This document shows positions 27,101-34,242 of a stretch of DNA of 64,000 nt, piece by piece. The translations under genes and the position numbers were made by a program. The stretch is from an uncultured Kocuria sp. (GTDB taxonomy: Bacteria > Actinomycetota > Actinomycetes > Actinomycetales > Micrococcaceae). The stretch covers positions 55,535 through 119,534 of the forward strand of contig NZ_CANMRA010000013.1 in the NCBI RefSeq assembly GCF_947500125.1, given 5' to 3'. The notes below the pieces were generated by a model that worked only from the letters and a program-made list of their open reading frames with translations, did not search any database and was not told where the DNA came from. Each line of letters opens with the position of its first letter. Position 1 is the stretch's first letter.

Positions 27101-27584
27101 CGGCCACCGCCTTCACGAAGATGGGGAACCCGATCCCCGCCGCCTGCTCCAGCAGCTCCTCGGGATCCGCCGAGGGCTCCGTGGAGGCCAGGGTGGGGAT
27201 CCCGGCGCGCTTGGCGGCCTTGAGCGCGGCGACCTTGTTCCCGGCCAGCTCCAGGATCTCCGCCCGCGGGCCCACGAAGGTGATCCCCTCCCGGGCCGCG
27301 GCCCGGGCCAGGTCCGGGTTCTCCGACAGGAACCCGTAGCCGGGATAGATCGCGTCCGCCCCGGACTCCTTGGCCACCCGCACGATCTCCTCCACATCCA
27401 GGTACGCCCGCACCGGGTGGCCCTCCTCCCCGATCCGGTACGCCTCGTCGGCCTTCTGCCGGTGGATCGAGTTGCGGTCCTCGTAGGGGAACACCGCCAC
27501 CGTCCTCGCCCCGAGCTCGTACGCGGCACGGAAGGCGCGGATCGCGATCTCACCGCGATTGGCCACCAGGATCTTGGAGAACAT
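24132..27584 (-). CDS. pyc: Pyruvate carboxylase
   Basis: Biotin enzyme making oxaloacetate from pyruvate, bicarbonate and ATP; the main anaplerotic step. 1150 residues, a full single-chain enzyme: biotin carboxylase domain (ILVANRGEIAIRAFRAA at the start, GGGGRGMR ATP-grasp loop, FIEMNPRIQVEHTVTEE), carboxyltransferase domain (RFLGEDPWERLR, GRNTVGYTPYP, IKDMAGLLRP, HLHTHDTAGGQLAT) and a C-terminal biotinyl domain with EAMKMEA, Lys1113. The ATG at 27584 begins the conserved MFSKILVANRGE; an upstream extension has no family sequence. A perfect CRP/GlxR-type palindrome lies 141 bp upstream. Confidence 0.97.
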   Translation of the reverse strand: MFSKILVANRGEIAIRAFRAAYELGARTVAVFPYEDRNSIHRQKADEAYRIGEEGHPVRAYLDVEEIVRVAKESGADAIYPGYGFLSENPDLARAAAREGITFVGPRAEILELAGNKVAALKAAKRAGIPTLASTEPSADPEELLEQAAGIGFPIFVKAVAGGGGRGMRRVETPEALPEALAAAMREADTAFGDPTVFLEQAVLRPRHIEVQILADNEGGMVHLFERDCSLQRRHQKVVEIAPAPNLDEGIRQALHRDAVKFAKELGYVNAGTVEFLVDTAGERAGQHVFIEMNPRIQVEHTVTEEITDVDLVQSQLRIAAGETLADLGIAQDELAVRGAALQCRITTEDPANGFRPDVGKISAYRSAGGAGVRLDGGTVYAGAEISPHFDSMLVKLTCRGRDYATAVHRSQRALAEFRIRGVATNIQFLQAVLADPEFLAGNVATDFIERRPELLEARTSGDRATKALTWLAEVTVNTPNGERVEGIDPRTKLPHYPGDKQDEPFRSPFDGPSEHTPPAGWRQKLQDLGPEGFARALREQQAVAVTSTTFRDAHQSLLATRVRTRDLLAAAPAYAHTLPQLLSVEAWGGATYDVALRFLGEDPWERLRLLREAMPNIPIQMLLRGRNTVGYTPYPTEVTDAFVAEAAATGVDIFRIFDALNDVEQMAPAIEAVRKTGTAVAEVALCYTGDLLDPAEDLYTLDYYLELAQQCVDAGAHVLAIKDMAGLLRPVAAAKLVTALRERFALPIHLHTHDTAGGQLATLMAAIDAGVDAVDVAEASMAGTTSQVPASALIAALAHTDRDTGIPLEAATALEPYWEVIRRMYAPFESGLTAPTGRVYRHEIPGGQLSNLRQQAIALGLGERFEAIEDMYTAANAMLGRLVKVTPSSKVVGDLALQLVGMGVDPAEFEANPQKFDIPDSVISFLAGELGTPPGGWPEPFRSKALEGRSVKVGVTELAPEDATALAGDSATRRATLNRLLFAGPTRDYEASRAKYGELALLHTRDFLYGLTSDREHVISLGKGVRLLVTLQAISEPDDKGMRTVMVTLNGQPRMIEVRDTSITSSVPETEKADPSDPGHVAAPFAGAVTVTVAEGDTVEAGGQVATIEAMKMEASITAPTGGTVRRVALKGVTQVSGGDLLLALGTAG

Positions 27585-27724
27585 CAACACCCGTTCCGCA
27601 CCCGGGGCCGTCCGGCGGACACCCGGGCACTGATTCTTCGAAGGTCGTGCAACGTCGCGCACACGGTCAGCATGGCCACCCGCGGGCGGTCCTCACCAGT
27701 GAACCACGCCGCCCCGGGGCATAC

Positions 27725-27740
27725 TGTGACTTCGGTCACA
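27725..27740. promoter_or_regulatory. CRP/GlxR-type palindrome between pyc and parA-like gene
   Basis: TGTGACTTCGGTCACA is a perfect TGTGA-N6-TCACA site, the consensus of CRP-family regulators including actinobacterial GlxR. It lies in the 320-bp divergent gap (27585-27904), 141 bp from the pyc start and 165 bp from the parA-like start. A weak CATACT (27719-27724) is directly adjacent on the plus strand and a TACGAT at 27840-27845 could be the parA-like -10. The rest of the gap shows no gene. Confidence 0.7.
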
Positions 27741-27904
27741 GAACGGCGCCGTGGTCAGCGTACACCGGTGCGGTGCCGAACGGCAGGCCGCGAGGCGGGC
27801 GGCCCCGCGCCGCACCGGGGCCCACGGCACGCACCCGGCTACGATGGGCGCAGCCGGCTCCTCACCGCGGCCCCCGATCCCGGACCCGAGGAGTCGATTC
27901 CCCT

Positions 27905-28723
27905 GTGTCCCCGCGAGCGAAGGGTGTCCCCTCCGTGCAGATCGTCAGCGTCAGCAGCCTCAAGGGCGGTGTCGGAAAGTCCTCCGTGACCCTGGGGATC
28001 GCCTCCGCAGCCCTGCAGGCAGGAGTGCCCACGCTGGTGGTGGACCTCGACCCGCACGCCGACGCCACGACCGGGCTGGGCGTGCACCCGGAGCGCGGTC
28101 ACGACATCGGCGAGGTGCTGCGCAGACCCCGTCGCGGGTCGCTCGAGCGGGTGGTCGTGGCCTCGTCCTGGGCGGTGCGGGACGGTCTGGACACCAAGGC
28201 CCTCGACGTCGCCCCGGGGTCGGCCAGGTCGTCCCACCTCGACCGCTCGGACTACCGGGACAAGGACCTCGGCCGGCTGGAGCGGGCGCTCTCCGAGGCC
28301 AAGGGCTACGACCTGGTGCTGGTCGACTGCCCGCCCACCCTGAGCGCCCTGACCCGCACCGCGTGGGCCGCCAGCGACAAGGTGCTCTCCGTGGCGGAGC
28401 CCTCGCTGTTCTCGGTGGCGGGGACCAAGCGCACCATGACGGCCATTGCCCAGTTCGAGCAGAGCCGCACGTGGGCCGTGCCGGCGGCCGGCGTGGTGGT
28501 CAACAAGGTCCAGCACTCGTCGGTGGAGCACCGTCACCGCCTGGCGGAGCTGCAGGAGCTGTTCGGGCCGCTGCTGGTCAGTCCGGTGATCCCGGACCTG
28601 CCCGTCTGGCAGCAGGCGCAGGGCGCGGCCTGGCCGATCCACCGCTGGCCGGGGGCGGAGGCCCAGGACATCTCCGGGCGGTACACGGCGATCCTGCAGG
28701 GCCTGCTCGACGGCTCGTCCTGA
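27905..28723 (+). CDS. Orphan ParA/MinD-type ATPase
   Basis: 272-residue ParA-superfamily ATPase without an adjacent parB. Seen: the deviant Walker A SLKGGVGKSSVTLG near the N-terminus, VVDLDPHADATTGLG, VLVDCPPTLSALTRTAW, and GVVVNKV. A second, distinct ParA is encoded at 40432-41325 with scpAB. The role could be positioning of some cargo or the cell pole; no partner is visible. The GTG at 27905 has GAGGAG about ten bases upstream; a GTG at 27935 beginning VQIVSVSSLKGG is nearer the fold and also possible. Confidence 0.85.
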   Translation: MSPRAKGVPSVQIVSVSSLKGGVGKSSVTLGIASAALQAGVPTLVVDLDPHADATTGLGVHPERGHDIGEVLRRPRRGSLERVVVASSWAVRDGLDTKALDVAPGSARSSHLDRSDYRDKDLGRLERALSEAKGYDLVLVDCPPTLSALTRTAWAASDKVLSVAEPSLFSVAGTKRTMTAIAQFEQSRTWAVPAAGVVVNKVQHSSVEHRHRLAELQELFGPLLVSPVIPDLPVWQQAQGAAWPIHRWPGAEAQDISGRYTAILQGLLDGSS

Positions 28724-28732
28724 GCCGCCCGA

Positions 28733-29335
28733 TCAGCCGGCGTTCTGCCGGCGGGCCCGGCGGGCGGAGAGCTCGTCGTCGGGCAGGGGGTCCTGCGCGG
28801 GGGCGCGGTCCTGCCCGGTGTGCTCCCCGGGCAGCGCCGCCAGGGTTCCCTCGACCTCGCGCCACACCCGGCCCACGGCGATCCCGAAGACGCCCTGCCC
28901 GCCCTGCACCAGGTCGATGACCTCGTGCGGTGACGTGCACGCGTACACGCTCGCGCCGTCGCTCATCATCGTCAGCTGGGCCAGGTCCTCGACGCCCTGG
29001 GCGCGCAGCGCGCTCACGGCGGTGCGGATCTGCTGCAGGGAGACGCCGGTGTCCAGAAGCCGCTTGACGATCTTGAGGACCAGGATGTCCCGGAAGCTGT
29101 AGAGGCGCTGCGTGCCGGAACCGGAGGCGCCGCGCACGGTGGGCTCCACGAGCCCCGTCCGCGCCCAGTAGTCGAGCTGCCGGTAAGTGATGCCCGCGGC
29201 CTTGCACGCGGTGGGACCCCGGTAGCCCACGGACTCGTCACGGACCACGGAGTCGTCGAAGAGGACTCCCTGGGTGCCGTGCGCCGGAGGGCTGCCGGTC
29301 CCCGCCGTGCCGCCGGGCTGCTCGCGGTCGCTCAC
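28733..29335 (-). CDS. MerR-family regulator (Rv1830-like)
   Basis: 200-residue transcription factor. The N-terminal 70 residues are disordered; a MerR winged helix follows (GYRGPTACKAAGITYRQLDYWARTGLVEP would be its core, about residues 42-70), with RLYSFRDILVLKIVKRLL and SLQQIRTAV. The C-terminal part (VYACTSPHEVIDLVQGGQGVFGI) matches the Rv1830 group rather than metal-sensing MerR proteins; no ligand Cys cluster is present. It has its own promoter at 29436-29464. The GTG at 29335 follows GAGGAG. Last gene of the conserved gcvH-garA-ftsR-nuclease block. Confidence 0.9.
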   Translation of the reverse strand: MSDREQPGGTAGTGSPPAHGTQGVLFDDSVVRDESVGYRGPTACKAAGITYRQLDYWARTGLVEPTVRGASGSGTQRLYSFRDILVLKIVKRLLDTGVSLQQIRTAVSALRAQGVEDLAQLTMMSDGASVYACTSPHEVIDLVQGGQGVFGIAVGRVWREVEGTLAALPGEHTGQDRAPAQDPLPDDELSARRARRQNAG

Positions 29336-29435
29336 GCCGTCTCCTCGCTCGTGGACCCGGTCCTCGCGGCACCGGGAGTGGATGGTCTCGCAGAGACGTC
29401 CGGATCCCCCCGGGAACACCTCGAGTACAGCTCCG

Positions 29436-29464
29436 ACGGTAGACCTCCCCGGGGGCCGGGTCAA
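29436..29464 (-). promoter_or_regulatory. Sigma70-type promoter of the Rv1830-like gene
   Basis: On the minus strand TTGACC (29459-29464), a 17-bp spacer and TACCGT (29436-29441) form a good housekeeping promoter. The start point would be near 29429, leaving a leader of about 95 nt before the GTG at 29335. It lies in the 181-bp gap after the nuclease gene. Confidence 0.65.
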
Positions 29465-29516
29465 AGACATCAGCAGGCCGGGTCCCGTGTCGGACGGACG
29501 GGCGTGCGGGCCCGGG

Positions 29517-30041
29517 TCAGAAGTCCTCGGGGTCGACGTTGTCGAGGAAGTCGCGGAACTGCTCGACCTGTGTCTCCGGGGGCAGCTGCTGCTCCTCCTC
29601 CCCCGGGCGCGGGGAGGGCTCCCTCAGCTCGCCGTCCCCGCTCATCACGAGACCGGCCTCGTCGAGGACGGTCTCGGTGCACAGGATGGGGCAGTCGGTG
29701 CGGGCGGCCAGGGCGATCGCGTCCGAGGCGCGGGAGTCGACCACCGTTCCGTCCGAGAACTCGAGCGCGGCGTGGAAGACGCCCTCCTCCACCGTGTGGA
29801 TCCGCACGCGGGACAGGGTGCGTCCGAAGGCGGTGGCCACGGACAGCACGAGGTCGTGCGTGAGGGGCCGGGGCGGTTCGATCCCCTGGACCGCGAAGAC
29901 GATGGACGTCGCCTCGTTGGTGCCGATCCAGATCGGCAGGTGCCGTCCGCCCTCGACCTCGCGGAGCACGACGACGGGCTGCGCCGACGGCACGTCCATG
30001 CGGACGCCGGCGATCTCCATGAGGACCTGGTGCACGGCCAT
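29517..30041 (-). CDS. Bifunctional nuclease family protein (DUF151, Rv1829-like)
   Basis: 174-residue DUF151 protein. Seen: the family start MAVHQVLMEIAGVRMDVPS, VLREVEGGRHLPIWIGTNEA, and SRASDAIALAARTDCPIL. Members have been reported with DNase/RNase activity in plants and occur in this exact place in actinobacteria, but the bacterial role is not settled. The C-terminal 45 residues are acidic and Gln/Glu-rich. One base separates its ATG at 30041 from the ftsR stop, so it is surely in that operon. Confidence 0.92.
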   Translation of the reverse strand: MAVHQVLMEIAGVRMDVPSAQPVVVLREVEGGRHLPIWIGTNEATSIVFAVQGIEPPRPLTHDLVLSVATAFGRTLSRVRIHTVEEGVFHAALEFSDGTVVDSRASDAIALAARTDCPILCTETVLDEAGLVMSGDGELREPSPRPGEEEQQLPPETQVEQFRDFLDNVDPEDF

Positions 30042-30042
30042 G

Positions 30043-30774
30043 TCAGCCCTCCACCGCGGCCCGCTCCTGGAGCGCGGCGATCTCCGAGCGCACGAGCGAG
30101 GTGTGGATGGTGAGGCACAGTCCGGAGATCTCCTGGGCGCGCTCGACGGCGCGGGCCCTCGAGGCGGCGTCACGGCGGGAGGTCAGGGGCGCCACGGCGC
30201 GTTCCACGAGGCCCAGCTCGCGGTCCGCGGCCGCCTTGAAGGGACGCAGGTGGCGCGGTTCCAGGCCGTGGGCCGTCAGGGCGTGGGCCGCGCGGGTGAT
30301 GGCGAGGGCGTGGTCGTCGAAGACCCCGTTCTGCTCCCGGATCAGCCCGTAGCTCACGAGTTCGCGGACCAGCGGGATGCCGGCGCCGGTGCGCGCGGCG
30401 AGCTCCCGCAGGTTGTAGGTGCGCGGCGCGCTGACGACCGGCAGGGGCGCGGTGACGGGGTCGGCCGCCTCCGCGGTGCGCCGTGCGTCCTCGTCGGCGT
30501 CCAGCCGCTCCCGGATCACCTTCAGCGGGAGGTAGCGGTCCCGCTGGAGCTCCAGGATCCGGCGCAGCCGGTCCACGTCGGCACGCGAGAACTTGCGGTA
30601 GCCCGACGCGGTGCGCGCCGGGTGGACCAGGCCCTTGTCCTCCAGGAAGCGCAGCTTCGAGGCGGTGATGCCGGGGTGGTCCTCGCCGAGCTCCTTGAGC
30701 ACGGCGCTGATGCCCACCCGGGGCTCGTGCTGGACGTCGTCCCGGTGGGGATCGGTCTCCGCGGGGTCGGTCAT
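30043..30774 (-). CDS. ftsR: MerR-family regulator FtsR (Rv1828-like)
   Basis: 243-residue homologue of M. tuberculosis Rv1828 and Corynebacterium FtsR, which activates ftsZ. Seen: a MerR-like winged helix (GITASKLRFLEDKGLVHP, then GYRKFSRADVDRLRRILELQ), a helical linker, and a second winged-helix-like domain (YNLRELAARTGAGIPLVREL) with a helical C-terminus. No sensor Cys or ligand pocket is evident. It starts 9 bp after garA and is followed 1 bp later by the DUF151 gene. Target genes in this organism are inferred, not seen. Confidence 0.9.
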   Translation of the reverse strand: MTDPAETDPHRDDVQHEPRVGISAVLKELGEDHPGITASKLRFLEDKGLVHPARTASGYRKFSRADVDRLRRILELQRDRYLPLKVIRERLDADEDARRTAEAADPVTAPLPVVSAPRTYNLRELAARTGAGIPLVRELVSYGLIREQNGVFDDHALAITRAAHALTAHGLEPRHLRPFKAAADRELGLVERAVAPLTSRRDAASRARAVERAQEISGLCLTIHTSLVRSEIAALQERAAVEG

Positions 30775-30783
30775 GGCTCCCTT

Positions 30784-31239
30784 CTACTGGTCCGACTGCG
30801 AGCGCAGCGAACGGTAGAACGTGAACCGGAACTTGCCGATCTGGACCTCGTCGCCGTTGTCGAGCTGCACGCTGTCCACGCGGTCGCCGTTGACGTAGGT
30901 GCCGTTGAGGGACCCCGAGTCGATGATCTCGAAGGTGTCGCCGCGCCGGACGAACCGGGCGTGCCGGCGGGAGACGGTGACGTCGTCCAGGAAGATCTCG
31001 GAGGACGGGTGGCGGCCGGCGGGGACCTCGTCGCGGTCCAGGAGGAAGCGTGATCCGGTGCCCGCGCTGTCGTGGGCGACGAGCAGGGCGCTGCGCGGCG
31101 GGAGCGCGGAGACCGCGGAGCTCTCCTCGGGTGAGAGCTTGTGGGACGCTGCGTGCGAGAGGACCTCGGCCACGATCTGGATCGACGTGGTCTCCGGCTC
31201 CCCCTGGGGTGCGTTCGAGCCGTTCTGGGTTCTGGACAT
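30784..31239 (-). CDS. garA: GarA-type FHA signalling protein
   Basis: 151-residue forkhead-associated protein. In mycobacteria and corynebacteria (GarA/OdhI), phosphorylation of an N-terminal Thr by PknB or PknG switches binding to 2-oxoglutarate dehydrogenase and glutamate enzymes. Seen: the phospho-acceptor motif ETTS at residues 16-19, and the FHA fold with VPAGRHPSSEIFLDD, VSRRHARFV and GSLNGTYVNGDRV. A TACACT -10 at 31353-31358 may give it its own promoter besides read-through from gcvH. It links the window's kinase signalling to central carbon flux. Confidence 0.94.
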   Translation of the reverse strand: MSRTQNGSNAPQGEPETTSIQIVAEVLSHAASHKLSPEESSAVSALPPRSALLVAHDSAGTGSRFLLDRDEVPAGRHPSSEIFLDDVTVSRRHARFVRRGDTFEIIDSGSLNGTYVNGDRVDSVQLDNGDEVQIGKFRFTFYRSLRSQSDQ

Positions 31240-31335
31240 CTCTTCCCTCGACTGGTGACGTGATGGTGGACGGATCCTGTGGGACCCCGACCCCGCGACC
31301 TCCTGTCCCGGCGGTTTCCGGGCGACCGGCCGGAG

Positions 31336-31366
31336 CCACCCGGTTGCTGTTCAGTGTACCGGGTGG
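31336..31366. promoter_or_regulatory. Inverted repeat spanning the garA -10 element
   Basis: CCACCCGGT (31336-31344) and ACCGGGTGG (31358-31366) are perfect 9-base arms around a 13-base spacer. A TACACT -10 on the minus strand (31353-31358) falls in the spacer and arm edge. The element can be a gcvH terminator or an operator for garA; the missing U tract and the overlap with the -10 leave both open. Confidence 0.5.
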
Positions 31367-31430
31367 TGGAGACACGCATGGGCGGCCGGGACACGTCCCG
31401 GCTCGGGCGCGATCGGCGTCCCTGCGCGGT

Positions 31431-31817
31431 TCAGTCCAGCTGGGCGGCGTATCCCTCGGCGTCGAGCAGCCCGGAGCGGTAGTCGTCGCCGGCCGGCCGG
31501 ACCTCGAACAGCCACCCCTCGGCGTACGGGGCGGAGTTCACGGTCCCGGGCTCGTCCTCGAGGACCTCGTTGACCGCGGTGACCTCGCCGGAGACGGGGG
31601 CGAAGATGTCGCTCACCGACTTCGTGGACTCGATCTCGCCCACGGCCGCGCCCGCCTCGACGTTCTCCCCCACCTCGGGCAGCTGGACGAACACCACGTC
31701 GCCCAGCTCGTTCTGCGCGTGGTCGGTGATCCCGATGCGCACCGCGCCGTCGGCGTCGGGGGCCGCGATCCACTCGTGCTCGGCCGTGTAGGACAGGTCG
31801 GCGGGAATGTTGCTCAT
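31431..31817 (-). CDS. gcvH: Glycine cleavage system H protein
   Basis: Lipoyl carrier shuttling the aminomethyl group between P, T and L proteins of glycine cleavage. 128 residues. Seen: YTAEHEWI at the start, GITDHAQNELGDVVFVQLP, the lipoylated Lys in ESTKSVSDI, SGEVTAVNE and GWLFEVRP. No gcvP or gcvT is near, as in the mycobacterial gcvH-garA neighbourhood. ATG at 31817 follows AGGAGTG. An extended -10 (TGC then CATAAT, 31854-31859) lies about 37 bp upstream. Confidence 0.96.
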   Translation of the reverse strand: MSNIPADLSYTAEHEWIAAPDADGAVRIGITDHAQNELGDVVFVQLPEVGENVEAGAAVGEIESTKSVSDIFAPVSGEVTAVNEVLEDEPGTVNSAPYAEGWLFEVRPAGDDYRSGLLDAEGYAAQLD

Positions 31818-31853
31818 GGGGTCACTCCTGGTCCGGCGGGTGCGGTCGGCTCG

Positions 31854-31859
31854 ATTATG
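31854..31859 (-). promoter_or_regulatory. Extended -10 of the gcvH-garA operon
   Basis: CATAAT preceded directly by TGC on the minus strand matches an extended -10; no -35 is evident. Expected start near 31847, leader about 30 nt with the AGGAGTG ribosome site. Confidence 0.5.
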
Positions 31860-31912
31860 GCACAGACCCCACCCCGGGCCCGGGCGTGCGGAGACCCTCG
31901 GGTGTCGGGTGC

Positions 31913-32911
31913 TCAAGGGCGCTCCCACGCCGCGATCTCGGCGCGGATCGACCGCTTGCGCTCCGCGCCGGCGAAGGACGCGTCCACGGAGTTGCGGGCC
32001 AGGGCGGCCGCCTGCTCGTCGGTGAGGCCCAGCGTGTCGCGCAGACCCTGGAAGACGTCCCCCACGTAGCCGCCGAAGTAGGCCGGGTCGTCCGAGTTGA
32101 CCGTGACCAGCAGTCCCCGCTCGAGCATGTCCAGCACGGGGTGGTCGGCGAGCGTGTCGACCACCCGCAGCCGGACGTTGGACAGTGGGCACACGGTGAG
32201 CGGCACCCGCTCCGCGACGAGCCGGTCCACGAGCCCGGGGTCGCGCAGGCACTGGATCCCATGGTCCACGCGCTCCACGCGCAGCACGTCCAGGGCCTCC
32301 CGGACGTACTCGGGACCGGCTTCCTCCCCCGCGTGGGCGACGACGTGCAGTCCGGCCGCCCGCGCCCGCGCGTAGACCGCCTCGAAGAGGGCCGGCGGAT
32401 GGCCGACCTCGGCCGAGTCGAGGCCGATCCCGTCGATGCGCGGCAGCTGCTCCCCGAGGGAGTCGAAGAGCTGTCCCGCCTCGGCCGCGGGCCGGTCCCG
32501 CAGGAAGCACAGCAGCAGCGTGCTGGTGATGCCGCGCTCGGCGCGGGCGGCGTCGAGGGCGGCGCGGATGCCGTCGACCACCGTCTCGAGCGGCACTCCC
32601 CGGACGAGGTGCGCCTGGGGGTCGAAGAAGACGTCGACGTGCCGCAGGCCCTGGGCGGCGGCACGCTCGAGGTAGGCCCGGGTCAGGGCCTCGAAGTCGG
32701 AGGCGTCGCGCAGCACGGCCATCGTGGCGTAGTAGAGCCCGAGGAACGAGGAGAGGTCCTCGAAGTCGTAGTGCCGCCGGAGCTCCTCGACCGAGTCGTA
32801 GGGCAGCTCCACCCCGTTCTTGGCGGCGAGCTCGAAGGCGAGCTCGGGCTCGAGGGTGCCCTCGATGTGCAGGTGCAGCTCCGCCTTGGGCAGGGTGTAC
32901 AGGTCCTTCAA
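31913..32911 (-). CDS. Adenosine deaminase family protein, probably adenine deaminase
   Basis: 332-residue zinc amidohydrolase of the ADA family. Seen: metal ligands in ELHLHIEGTL (His13, His15), HAGEE at 193-197 with the proton-shuttle Glu196, DHGIQCLRDP and VTVNSDDPAYFGGY with Asp274-Asp275. The SDDPAYFGGY and HAGEE forms are those of fungal Aah1 and bacterial adenine deaminases; true adenosine deaminases usually read HAGEVG and DDP followed by other residues. Thus adenine to hypoxanthine is more likely than adenosine to inosine. It lies alone, 95 bp upstream of gcvH on the same strand. Confidence 0.88.
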   Translation of the reverse strand: MKDLYTLPKAELHLHIEGTLEPELAFELAAKNGVELPYDSVEELRRHYDFEDLSSFLGLYYATMAVLRDASDFEALTRAYLERAAAQGLRHVDVFFDPQAHLVRGVPLETVVDGIRAALDAARAERGITSTLLLCFLRDRPAAEAGQLFDSLGEQLPRIDGIGLDSAEVGHPPALFEAVYARARAAGLHVVAHAGEEAGPEYVREALDVLRVERVDHGIQCLRDPGLVDRLVAERVPLTVCPLSNVRLRVVDTLADHPVLDMLERGLLVTVNSDDPAYFGGYVGDVFQGLRDTLGLTDEQAAALARNSVDASFAGAERKRSIRAEIAAWERP

Positions 32912-33084
32912 CTGCGGTGCTCCTTCGCGCTCCGGCCGCGCACCCGGGCGGGCGCGTCCCGTGCAGTCTATGCAGGGCGCCGCGGCGCACCCGGCACCGC
33001 CTCCCGCACGGATCCCGTCGGCCCCGGCGGCCGGGACGCTGTCCTATGCTCGCGGGGAGAGCCGCTCGGAGAGAGGAGTGCCGG

Positions 33085-34005
33085 ATGTCCGGTGTCGTGG
33101 TGGTCGGTCAGGTGGGACGGGATCTCGTGCTGAGCGTCGAGGAGCTCCCGGCGGAGGGCGGTGCGGCCGACGTGCTCGATCGGCAGGAGCTGCTCGGCGG
33201 CAAGGGCGCGAACCAGGCGGTGGCGTGTCGTCAGCTCGGCGCCGAGGTCCACCTCGTGGGGGTCGTGGGCACCGATTCCGCCGGTGCGGACGTGCTCGCG
33301 CAGGCCGCGGAGGACGGGATCGACGTCGGGGCGGTGGTGCGCCGCTCCGGCGCCCCGACCGCGCTGCTCGTCGACCTCGTGGGACCCCGCGGGGTCCGCC
33401 GGCTGCTGGAGGACGTGGACGCCCGGATGCTGCTGGACGCCGAGGACGTGCGCGCGAGCCGGGACCTGCTGCGCTCCGCGGACGCCGTGCTGGTCCAGCT
33501 GCAGCAGCCCGCGCCCGCCGTGACGGAGGCCCTCGAGGCGGCCGCGGCGGGGGGTGCGCTCGTGGTGGCCGACGGCGCCCCGGCGGACGGAGCGGCGCGC
33601 CGGCGGGTGCTGGCCACCGCGGCCGTGGTGCGCGCCGACACCGCCGAGGCCGAGGCGCTGGTGGGCTGGGCGCCGCAGGACGTGCCGGGTACGGTGCGGG
33701 CTGCGCAGTCGCTGCTGGCGGAGGGGCCGCGCGTCGTCGCCCTGGCGACCGGGGAGGGCGACGTGGTCGCCTGGCCGGGCGGGCACGTCGTCCTGCCGCA
33801 CCTGGGCGAGGACCGCGTGGACCCCACCGGGGCGGGCGACTCGTTCGTCGCCGCGCTCACCGTCGCGCTGCTGCGCGGGGAGAGCCCGGAGTCCGCCGCC
33901 TGGTGGGCCGCGGCGGCCGCGGCCGAGGTGGTCGGCACGGCCGGCGGTCGGCCGGACCTCGACCTCGACCGGCTGCGCGAGTCGGCCGCTCGGGCCCGGC
34001 GGTAG
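33085..34005 (+). CDS. rbsK: Ribokinase-like PfkB-family sugar kinase
   Basis: 306-residue PfkB kinase. Seen: VVVVGQVGRDLVL at the start, the substrate-binding GGKGANQAVACRQLGAEVHLVG, and the C-terminal DPTGAGDSFVAALTVALL with the catalytic Asp. These are the ribokinase forms, but no ribose transporter or regulator is nearby, so the sugar is uncertain. The ATG at 33085 follows GAGGAG by seven bases. A TATGCT -10-like element is at 33045-33050. The deaminase is divergent. A strong hairpin follows at 34047. Confidence 0.85.
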   Translation: MSGVVVVGQVGRDLVLSVEELPAEGGAADVLDRQELLGGKGANQAVACRQLGAEVHLVGVVGTDSAGADVLAQAAEDGIDVGAVVRRSGAPTALLVDLVGPRGVRRLLEDVDARMLLDAEDVRASRDLLRSADAVLVQLQQPAPAVTEALEAAAAGGALVVADGAPADGAARRRVLATAAVVRADTAEAEALVGWAPQDVPGTVRAAQSLLAEGPRVVALATGEGDVVAWPGGHVVLPHLGEDRVDPTGAGDSFVAALTVALLRGESPESAAWWAAAAAAEVVGTAGGRPDLDLDRLRESAARARR

Positions 34006-34046
34006 ACCGCGCGGGGGCCGGACGCGCCGCCCCCGAGAACGAGAGA

Positions 34047-34082
34047 AGGCCGGTGGTCCGCGTTCCCGCGGTCCACCGGCCT
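34047..34082. terminator. Hairpin between ribokinase-like gene and tRNA-Pro
   Basis: Sixteen-base arms 34047-34062 and 34067-34082 pair with a single T-T mismatch around TTCC. On the minus strand it follows the tRNA by 8 bp and is followed by a pyrimidine-rich TTCTCTCGTTCTC, so it can end the tRNA transcript; it can also stop the ribokinase transcript. Confidence 0.75.
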
Positions 34083-34090
34083 CGAATCGT

Positions 34091-34163
<73 letters not shown>

Positions 34164-34164
34164 A

Positions 34165-34194
34165 AGTGCTCAGTACGTCGCCGCCCTGAGCACT
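34165..34194 (-). other. Hairpin immediately upstream of tRNA-Pro
   Basis: Perfect arms AGTGCTCAG (34165-34173) and CTGAGCACT (34186-34194) with a 12-base loop, ending one base before the tRNA 5' end. It may be the der terminator or a processing element of a der-tRNA transcript. No U tract. Confidence 0.5.
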
Positions 34195-34242
34195 CGCATC
34201 ACATTACAGCAACCTCCGGCGGAATTCATCTCGGCGGGGGCC

